From an uncultured Pelagibacteraceae bacterium (lineage in GTDB: Bacteria > Pseudomonadota > Alphaproteobacteria > Pelagibacterales > Pelagibacteraceae): DNA of 64,000 nt. How positions within the stretch are numbered: the stretch's first letter is position 1; every line of letters starts with the position of its first letter. The notes beneath the pieces are model-generated. The model searched no databases and was not told the DNA's origin. It was given only the letters and a program-made list of their open reading frames with translations. The translations under genes and the position numbers were made by a program. The stretch lies in assembly GCA_902524535.1 (NCBI GenBank), contig CABZDR010000001.1:62001-126000 (forward strand), read 5' to 3'. Shown here piece after piece: positions 58,168-64,000 of this stretch.

Positions 58168-59907
58168 ATGACATCAATTCAAATTTTCAAAAGACTTTAC
58201 AGAGATTACACAAAAAAATACGTACCTAAAATTTTTTTATCAGTTTTTTTTTCACTTCTTTTAGCAGCTAGTACTTCCGCAATAGCATATCTACTTGATC
58301 CTGCTATTAATGAATTATTTGTTAAAAAGTCTTCTACTTTAATATTTACTATACCTTTATTAATTATAGCAGCTTTTGCCATTAAAGGTGTCTCGCTTTA
58401 CTTAGCAAAAGTAATTATGATTGGTGTTGCCGAGGAAGTTAAAAAGGAAATTCAAACTGATATGTTTGCTTCATTAATTAAGGCTGATACGAAATTAATT
58501 GACGAAAAGCATTCGGGGAAATTTATCACAAATTTGATAAATGATGTTAATTGGATTACTAGTTTATTAAGTACTGCAATTTTGAATTTTTTTAAAGATA
58601 GCTTAACACTTATAGGTTTGTTATCAGTTATGTTTTACCAAAACTGGAAACTTTCTTTAATTGCAATTATAATGATACCTCTTGCCTCTCTAGCTGCAAA
58701 ATCTTTAGGAAAAAGAATTAGTAAGGTCACTAATGAACAAATGCTTAAAGTTGGTGTTCTAAACACATATTTAATGGAAATTTTTAAAAATCATAAATTG
58801 ATGAAAATATTTCAAAAAGAGGCCTATGAAAAAAAAAGAGCATTAAATTACATAAATACATTGAAAGAAACATCCAAAAAAATAAGTATAGTTTTTGTAA
58901 GGGCATCTCCTATAATGGAAATTTTGACAGGAATAATGATTGCATGTTTAATTTTTGTTTCTGCTAAACTCGTGGTCAAAAATGAACTTGAAGTTAGTAA
59001 CTTTTTTTCTTTTCTTGCAGCTATGATGCTTGCTTATCAACCAGTTAGGTCCTTAGCTACTCTTAATATTACAATCCAGCAAGGTTTGACAGGATCTAGA
59101 AGAGTGCTACCAATAATTGATGATGTTAATGAAATAAAAGATGAGTCAAATGCAGAAGAATTAAAGCTTTCAGAGGGAGAAGTTAAGTTTGAAAATGTTT
59201 CATTTGATTATCAAAAAGATCAACTTCAGATAATAAAGGCAATAAATCTACAAATACCTGGAAAAAAAATGACCTCATTAGTCGGTCATAGTGGTGCTGG
59301 TAAATCTACAATACTTAATTTGATACCTAGATTTTATAATATTCACTCAGGTGACATAAAAATTGATAATCAATCTATCTATAAATCAACTATCAGCTCA
59401 GTTAGAAAAAATATTTCTTTAGTAAGCCAAGATACAACACTGTTTGATGACACAATTAAAAACAATATCGCATATGCGAATTTAGAAGCTTCTGACAAAG
59501 AAATTGTTGAAGCAGCAAAATTTTCTTTTGCCAGTGAATTTATAGACAAATTGCCAGAAAAATATGACACTTTAATAGGTGAAAATGGAATAAGACTATC
59601 TGGAGGAGAAAAACAAAGATTGTCCATTGCTAGAGCTATTTTGAAAAAAAGTTCAATAATATTACTTGATGAAGCAACATCTTCTTTAGATGCAGAAACT
59701 GAAAGTAAAATTCAAAAAGCTATTAATTTTCTTACTGAAGGCAAGACAACTATCGTTATTGCCCACAGGCTTTCTACAATTCTAAATTCAGATAAAATTT
59801 ACGTAATAGATAACGGCCAGGTGGTAGACGAAGGCAAACATAATGAATTATTAGCTAATTCTAAAATTTACAAAAACTTTTATGATAAACAAATCAAAAG
59901 ATCATAA
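58168..59907 (+). CDS. msbA: Lipid A export ABC transporter, MsbA-like
   Basis: 579 aa half-transporter: six membrane helices, then a nucleotide-binding domain with Walker A VGHSGAGKST, signature LSGGEKQRLSIARAIL, Walker B IILLDEATSSLD and the H-loop VIAHRLSTI. Order with kdtA, lpxK and an LpxL-like gene strongly suggests the lipid A flippase MsbA rather than a generic exporter. It overlaps kdtA by one base (TAATG). Confidence 0.93.
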   Translation: MTSIQIFKRLYRDYTKKYVPKIFLSVFFSLLLAASTSAIAYLLDPAINELFVKKSSTLIFTIPLLIIAAFAIKGVSLYLAKVIMIGVAEEVKKEIQTDMFASLIKADTKLIDEKHSGKFITNLINDVNWITSLLSTAILNFFKDSLTLIGLLSVMFYQNWKLSLIAIIMIPLASLAAKSLGKRISKVTNEQMLKVGVLNTYLMEIFKNHKLMKIFQKEAYEKKRALNYINTLKETSKKISIVFVRASPIMEILTGIMIACLIFVSAKLVVKNELEVSNFFSFLAAMMLAYQPVRSLATLNITIQQGLTGSRRVLPIIDDVNEIKDESNAEELKLSEGEVKFENVSFDYQKDQLQIIKAINLQIPGKKMTSLVGHSGAGKSTILNLIPRFYNIHSGDIKIDNQSIYKSTISSVRKNISLVSQDTTLFDDTIKNNIAYANLEASDKEIVEAAKFSFASEFIDKLPEKYDTLIGENGIRLSGGEKQRLSIARAILKKSSIILLDEATSSLDAETESKIQKAINFLTEGKTTIVIAHRLSTILNSDKIYVIDNGQVVDEGKHNELLANSKIYKNFYDKQIKRS

Positions 59908-61151
59908 TGTTAATAATCTATAGAATTTTAATTAATATTGCTTATTTTTTATCACCTTTAATAATCATTTTAAGATTAATAAGAAAGAAAGAGGACCCTA
60001 AGCGTTATAAAGAAAAATTCTGTTTTTTTACAAAAAAAAAAATTAAAGGTAAACTAATTTGGATACATGGCGCAAGTGTGGGGGAATTTCAAAGTGTTGT
60101 TCCCATAATTGAAAAATATGAAAAAAAAAAAAATATTACTCAAATCTTAATTACATCAAACACATTAAGTTCCTCAAAAGTTATATCCAATTATAAATTT
60201 AAAAAAGTAGTACACCAATTTTTTCCAATAGATACAAATTTTAATACGCTAAATTTTTTAAGTTATTGGCAACCTAGTTTGTCTTTATTTGTTGACTCTG
60301 AAATTTGGCCCAATATGTTATTGAATTTAAAAAAAAGAAAAATTCCTACAATTTTGCTTAATGCCAGAATTACATTAAAATCTTTTGAAAGATGGAGAAA
60401 ATTTAAAAATTTTTCAAATTTTATTTTTAGCAAATTTGACTTATGTTTGTGCTCAAGTCTGAAATCAAAAATTTATCTTAAAAAACTTGGAGCTAAAAAC
60501 CTTAAATATTTTGGTAATTTAAAATTTTCGCAGTCTGAATTCGAAAATATCGAAATTAAGCAAAATCTAAAAAAATTTATAGAAAGAAAAAAAGTCTGGT
60601 GTGCATCAAGCACGCATGACGATGAAGAGAGTTTTATCGGTATTGTACATAAAAAATTAAAAAACAAATATAAAAATTTATTAACAATAATAATACCAAG
60701 ACATATTAACAGGATTAATTCAATCAAATTTCAACTAAATAAACTAGGCCTAAAAACACACTTCAATGAACCTGCCAAAAAAGTACCCATTGATACTGAT
60801 ATCTACTTAGTTAACTCTTATGGTCAAACAAAAACTTTTTTTTCTCTTTGTAAGAATGTTTTTTTAGGTGGTTCATTAATTAGACATGGTGGTCAAAATC
60901 CTCTTGAGGCAGCAAGATATGGTTGTAATATTTTACATGGTCCTAATGTCTCAAATTTTCAGGAAATATATAGTTACTTGAATTCCCAAAAAATTTCTTT
61001 TGTAGTATCAACTGAGAACAGAATGTATAAAATTTTAGATAAATTGTTATCCTCTACAAATAACCAAAGAAATATTAAGAAAAAACTTAATAATGTAGGA
61101 CAGCAAATACTTAAAAATTACTTAAAAGAAATTGATAACTTTTTAAAATAA
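59907..61151 (+). CDS. kdtA: 3-deoxy-D-manno-octulosonic acid transferase
   Basis: 414 aa, also called WaaA. N-terminal membrane anchor, then IWIHGASVGEFQSVVPIIE, FVDSEIWPNMLLNLKKR with ILLNARITLKSFERW, CASSTHDDEE and FLGGSLIRHGGQNPLEAAR with GPNVSNFQEIY, all KdtA hallmarks. It adds Kdo to lipid IVA. A 13-base A tract lies in frame at 60121-60133. lpxK follows after 1 bp. Confidence 0.95.
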   Translation: MLIIYRILINIAYFLSPLIIILRLIRKKEDPKRYKEKFCFFTKKKIKGKLIWIHGASVGEFQSVVPIIEKYEKKKNITQILITSNTLSSSKVISNYKFKKVVHQFFPIDTNFNTLNFLSYWQPSLSLFVDSEIWPNMLLNLKKRKIPTILLNARITLKSFERWRKFKNFSNFIFSKFDLCLCSSLKSKIYLKKLGAKNLKYFGNLKFSQSEFENIEIKQNLKKFIERKKVWCASSTHDDEESFIGIVHKKLKNKYKNLLTIIIPRHINRINSIKFQLNKLGLKTHFNEPAKKVPIDTDIYLVNSYGQTKTFFSLCKNVFLGGSLIRHGGQNPLEAARYGCNILHGPNVSNFQEIYSYLNSQKISFVVSTENRMYKILDKLLSSTNNQRNIKKKLNNVGQQILKNYLKEIDNFLK

Positions 61152-61152
61152 A

Positions 61153-62094
61153 ATGAATTTTAAAAAACCTATATTTTGGGATTTAAAAAAACCAAATATT
61201 TTTTCATATTTGTTATTACCATTCACAATTCCAGTTATAATTAATAACTTTTTTTTAGGCATTCAAAAAAAATATAAATTTTCTAAAATTAAAACCGTTT
61301 GTATAGGTAATATTTATTTGGGTGGAACAGGCAAAACACCACTTACCATAAAGTTATTTAATATTATTAAAAAATTGGGTTTTAATGTTATTACAGCAAA
61401 AAAATTTTATTCTAACCAAATTGATGAACAGCATCTATTAAAAGCTAAAACAAAAAGCATTGTTTCCAAGAGAAGAATAGATGCTATCAACCAAGCAATT
61501 AATAACTCAAATCAAGTTATAATTTTTGATGATGGTCTTCAGGAAAAAAAAATCGATTATGATTTAAAAATTGTTTGTTTTAAAAAAAAAAACTGGATTG
61601 GTAATGGAAAATTAATTCCCTCTGGACCATTGAGAGAAAAAATTGAGAATTTGAAAAACTACGATATCGTTTTCTTAAATGGAAAAGATGATAATACTGA
61701 AAACATTAAAGAAATAATTCATAAATTGAACCCTAAAATTGAGATATTTGAGTCTAATTATATAATTCAAAACTTAAAAGAATTGGATGTAAATTCAAAT
61801 TATCTAATCTTTTCTGGAGTAGGCGATCCAGTTTCTTTTAAAGAAATTTTATTAGAAAATAATATTAGCGTAGTCAAAGAAATAATATTTCCGGACCATT
61901 ATAAATACAAAAAAAAAGATATTGAGAATATTCTTCAAGAATCAAAAAAATTAAACGCTAAAATACTTACCACAGAAAAAGATTTCATTAAATTATCTGT
62001 AGATGATGTAAGAGAAATTAATTTTTTAAAAATAGAATTAAAAATAGTTAAAGAAGAAAAATTTATAAATTATATTAATGATAAACTTAACTAA
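61153..62094 (+). CDS. lpxK: Tetraacyldisaccharide 4'-kinase
   Basis: Phosphorylates the lipid A disaccharide at 4'. 313 aa. The Walker A is VCIGNIYLGGTGKTPLTIKL; IFDDGLQEKKIDYDLKIVCF and GNGKLIPSGPLREKIENLK are LpxK-specific; FSGVGDPVSFKE and FPDHYKYKKKDIENI complete the pattern. It overlaps the acyltransferase gene by 17 bp. Confidence 0.95.
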   Translation: MNFKKPIFWDLKKPNIFSYLLLPFTIPVIINNFFLGIQKKYKFSKIKTVCIGNIYLGGTGKTPLTIKLFNIIKKLGFNVITAKKFYSNQIDEQHLLKAKTKSIVSKRRIDAINQAINNSNQVIIFDDGLQEKKIDYDLKIVCFKKKNWIGNGKLIPSGPLREKIENLKNYDIVFLNGKDDNTENIKEIIHKLNPKIEIFESNYIIQNLKELDVNSNYLIFSGVGDPVSFKEILLENNISVVKEIIFPDHYKYKKKDIENILQESKKLNAKILTTEKDFIKLSVDDVREINFLKIELKIVKEEKFINYINDKLN

Positions 62095-62950
62095 AAAGAT
62101 AAAGTATTTATTTCAATCTATAGCAATTTTATTTTTGTTTTTCGTATTTAAGTTATTAGGATTAAAAAACTCAAGATTATTTGCAAGTAAAATTTTTGTT
62201 TTTTGTGGTCCCCTTTTTAGGTCAAATCTTAAAACTATAAACAATATCGAAATTGCATTTCCAAATACTGATGAAAATTTTAAAAAAAAGATTATTTATG
62301 AAATGTGGTTAACTTACGGAAAAATCTTATCTGAGTATAATTATATTAAAGATTTTAGAGAGAAAGAACTTGAAAAGAATATTGAGGTAGAAGGTCAAAT
62401 AGAATTAGAAAAAATTAAAACAAATAAACAACCAGTTATATTTATATCGGGACATTTTGATAATTTTGAGTTAATGGCAATGCATATTGAGAAATCAGGT
62501 ATAGATCTTGCTGCAATTTATAGGCCTTTAAATAACCAATTTTTAAATCCAATAATGGAAAATATTAGAAAAAAATATATTTGTAAAAAACAAATAAAAA
62601 AAGGAATTTCTGGTATGAGAGATTTATTAGAATATTTTAAATCAGGAACTTCTATTGCGCTAATGATAGATCAAAGAGTTTCTGAGGGAATTAAATCCAA
62701 ATTTTTTGGTCAAGAAGCTTTAACAACTACGATACCTGCGCAATTTGTAAAAAAATTTAATTGCAAAATAGTACCGATCCACATTAAAAGAAATAAGGAC
62801 AACAATTTTAGATTAAAAATTCTAAAACCTTTAAGTTTTTCTAATAATGACACCATTGAAACTATAACATTGGCTCTTAACTCCATTTTAGAAAAAATGA
62901 TTATTGAAAATCCTGGACAATGGATATGGACACACAATAGATGGAAATAG
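62078..62950 (+). CDS. Lipid A late acyltransferase (LpxL/HtrB family)
   Basis: 290 aa with an N-terminal membrane anchor. The acyltransferase motif H-x4-E/D is in FISGHFDNFELMAMHIE; AAIYRPLNNQFLNPIMENIR, SIALMIDQRVSEGIKSKFFG and the C-terminal NPGQWIWTHNRWK are typical of the lysophospholipid/lauroyl acyltransferase family. Position after lpxK supports a lipid A secondary acyl transfer; acyl-chain specificity cannot be predicted. Confidence 0.9.
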   Translation: MINLTKKIKYLFQSIAILFLFFVFKLLGLKNSRLFASKIFVFCGPLFRSNLKTINNIEIAFPNTDENFKKKIIYEMWLTYGKILSEYNYIKDFREKELEKNIEVEGQIELEKIKTNKQPVIFISGHFDNFELMAMHIEKSGIDLAAIYRPLNNQFLNPIMENIRKKYICKKQIKKGISGMRDLLEYFKSGTSIALMIDQRVSEGIKSKFFGQEALTTTIPAQFVKKFNCKIVPIHIKRNKDNNFRLKILKPLSFSNNDTIETITLALNSILEKMIIENPGQWIWTHNRWK

Positions 62951-62951
62951 T

Positions 62952-63143
62952 TTAATCTTTTTTTTCCCTTTTCAAGGACGCCTCTTTATACGAAAAGTAA
63001 GGTTCCTGATCTTTGACATTCCAGTAGTTTAATTTTTCAAGAGGAATTTTTTTTCCTGAAATAGCGCAAATTACATGATCACCATCTTGAATCACTTCAA
63101 AATTATTTGGTAAATATTTTATTTTAGCTAATTTTTTAAACAT
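62952..63143 (-). CDS. DUF2093-family small protein
   Basis: 63 aa from the ATG at 63143; an earlier in-frame start at 63203 would read back through the start of the divergent purD and is rejected. LPNNFEVIQDGDHVICAISGKKIPLEKL and YWNVKDQEPYFSYKEA follow the DUF2093 pattern ('G-HV-CAVTG-PI-L--L-YW-V--QE-Y'). Function unknown. In alphaproteobacteria it commonly sits beside purD, as here. Confidence 0.85.
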   Translation of the reverse strand: MFKKLAKIKYLPNNFEVIQDGDHVICAISGKKIPLEKLNYWNVKDQEPYFSYKEASLKREKKD

Positions 63144-63164
63144 TTTTAGTTTATATATTAATAT

Positions 63165-64000
63165 ATGAAAGTTGGAATAATAGGAAGTGGAGGCAGAGAA
63201 CATGCTTTATGTGACTCTTTAAAAAAATCAAAAAAAGTCAAAAAAATTTACTGTTTTCCTGGAAATGCAGGTACGAAACAAATTGCTGAAAATATAGAAA
63301 TTGATTTAAGTAATTTTGAGAACTTAAAAAATTTTACTATTGATAAAAAAATTGATTTTCTAATTGTTGGTCCGGAAAGGCCACTGGTAGATGGAATTGT
63401 CGATTATTTAGAAAAATACAATATAAAGGTTTTTGGACCTAATAAATTTTCTTCACAGTTAGAGGGGTCAAAAATTTTTACTAAAAAACTCTGTCAAAAT
63501 TTTAATATACCAACAGCAAAATTTGGTATTTTTTTTAATGTCGAGGATGCAGAAAAATTTCTTAAAAAATGCAAGTATCCAATAGTAATAAAAGCAGACG
63601 GTTTAGCTGCAGGAAAAGGCGTTTATATTTCTGAAACTAATCATCAAGCTAAAATAGCTATTAAAGAAATTTTTAATGGAAAATTTGGCGAAGCAAAACA
63701 GTTACTAATTGAAGAATTTTTAAATGGTGAAGAAATGAGCTTTTTTATTATTTCGGATGGAAAAAATTATAAGCAGTTTGGAACAGCACAAGATCATAAG
63801 AGAGTACTTGAAGGAGATAAGGGTAAAAATACAGGCGGGATGGGAGCCTATTCTCCATCAAGATTGGAAAATAAAAATTTAAATAAAAAAATAATCGACA
63901 AAATCATAGAACCTACTTTAAGGGCTTTAAAGGAAGGAAATTCAACCTTTAAAGGATTTTTATATGCAGGTTTAATGATCACAAAAGGCGAGCCTTTCTT
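63165..64000 (+). CDS. purD: Phosphoribosylamine--glycine ligase, 3' end cut by window edge
   Basis: An open frame from the ATG at 63165 continues past the right edge (about 278 codons seen). MKVGIIGSGGREHAL is the GARS N-terminal motif; FLIVGPERPLVDGIVDYL, then the ATP-grasp domain with YPIVIKADGLAAGKGVY, IEEFLNGEEMSFF, TAQDHKRVLEGDKGKNTGGM (GARS signature) and GAYSPS. It makes GAR in purine synthesis. It is divergent from the DUF2093 gene with 21 bp between starts. Confidence 0.96.
   Translation, partial: MKVGIIGSGGREHALCDSLKKSKKVKKIYCFPGNAGTKQIAENIEIDLSNFENLKNFTIDKKIDFLIVGPERPLVDGIVDYLEKYNIKVFGPNKFSSQLEGSKIFTKKLCQNFNIPTAKFGIFFNVEDAEKFLKKCKYPIVIKADGLAAGKGVYISETNHQAKIAIKEIFNGKFGEAKQLLIEEFLNGEEMSFFIISDGKNYKQFGTAQDHKRVLEGDKGKNTGGMGAYSPSRLENKNLNKKIIDKIIEPTLRALKEGNSTFKGFLYAGLMITKGEPF

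Noticed and set aside
63144..63203. N-terminal extension of the DUF2093 protein
   Set aside because: It crosses the purD start codon; the 63-aa version matches the family length.

Overview
The window is a very compact, AT-rich (roughly 70% A+T by eye) stretch of a free-living alphaproteobacterial chromosome, most consistent with the SAR11 / Pelagibacterales clade. This placement rests on base composition, near-absent intergenic space, lysine/asparagine/isoleucine-rich proteins, petABC, a ctaC-ctaD-ctaB-(small ORF)-ctaG-ctaE-surf1 oxidase block, a CcrM-type GANTC methyltransferase, an F0 operon with split b/b' subunits, and a crtIBY-blh retinal cassette. It is inferred from gene content, not from a marker tree. 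I see no insertion sequence, prophage, CRISPR array, rRNA or plasmid module, and no gene-free gap of 300 bases.

Layout. 1-4 kb: partial ELM1-family protein (-), trxB, an ADP-ribosylglycohydrolase-like protein, aspC (-). 4-11 kb: uvrB, a pteridine-reductase-like SDR, a secreted hydrolase, folB, uvrC, pgsA (+). 11-14.5 kb: ilvE (-), then MarR regulator, OmpR-type regulator and EnvZ-type kinase (+), ubiK-like gene (-). 14.5-20.5 kb: lgt, midA, pgeF, prs, rplY, pth, ychF (+). 20.5-23 kb: petA-petB-petC (-). 23-25 kb: trmL, hemF, greA (+). 25-29 kb (-): a TPR protein, ispE, tRNA-Gln(UUG), cca. 29-31.3 kb (+): a UDG-like protein, rnhB, ccrM. 31.3-33.4 kb (-): mutY and an FAD monooxygenase. 33.4-39.3 kb (+): dciA-like gene, a DsbA-like protein, a short smc, and atpI-atpB-atpE-atpF'-atpF. 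39.3-46 kb (+): crtI-crtB-crtY-blh-ispH-thrB-rnhA. 46-54 kb (-): rsmE, ctaC, ctaD, ctaB, a 41-aa coxF-like ORF, ctaG, ctaE, surf1, thrC, peroxiredoxin. 54-57 kb: HAD dehalogenase, CDGSH protein, pirin, quinone oxidoreductase (+), DUF2721 (-). 57-63 kb (+): ubiA, msbA, kdtA, lpxK, lpxL-like. End: DUF2093 (-) and a partial purD (+).

How the genes work together. Much of the window serves membrane bioenergetics: the bc1 complex, cytochrome c oxidase with its assembly factors, heme and ubiquinone steps (hemF, ctaB, ubiA, ubiK, midA), the F0 sector of ATP synthase, and retinal synthesis that would supply a rhodopsin encoded elsewhere. The second theme is DNA maintenance (uvrB, uvrC, mutY, a UDG-like protein, rnhA, rnhB, smc, dciA, ccrM). 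The third is envelope building (lgt, pgsA, msbA, kdtA, lpxK, lpxL).

Most notable observations: an SMC too short to hold a hinge domain; a ccrM promoter with two GANTC sites, the enzyme's own target, inside it; tRNA-Gln separated by 3 nt from the start codon of the CCA-adding enzyme gene; a UDG-like protein without Fe-S cysteines and without the usual His of the second active-site motif; a Cys-substituted metal-site motif in the ADP-ribosylglycohydrolase-like protein; and a folate-linked SDR carrying the pteridine reductase Asp-Tyr-Lys spacing.
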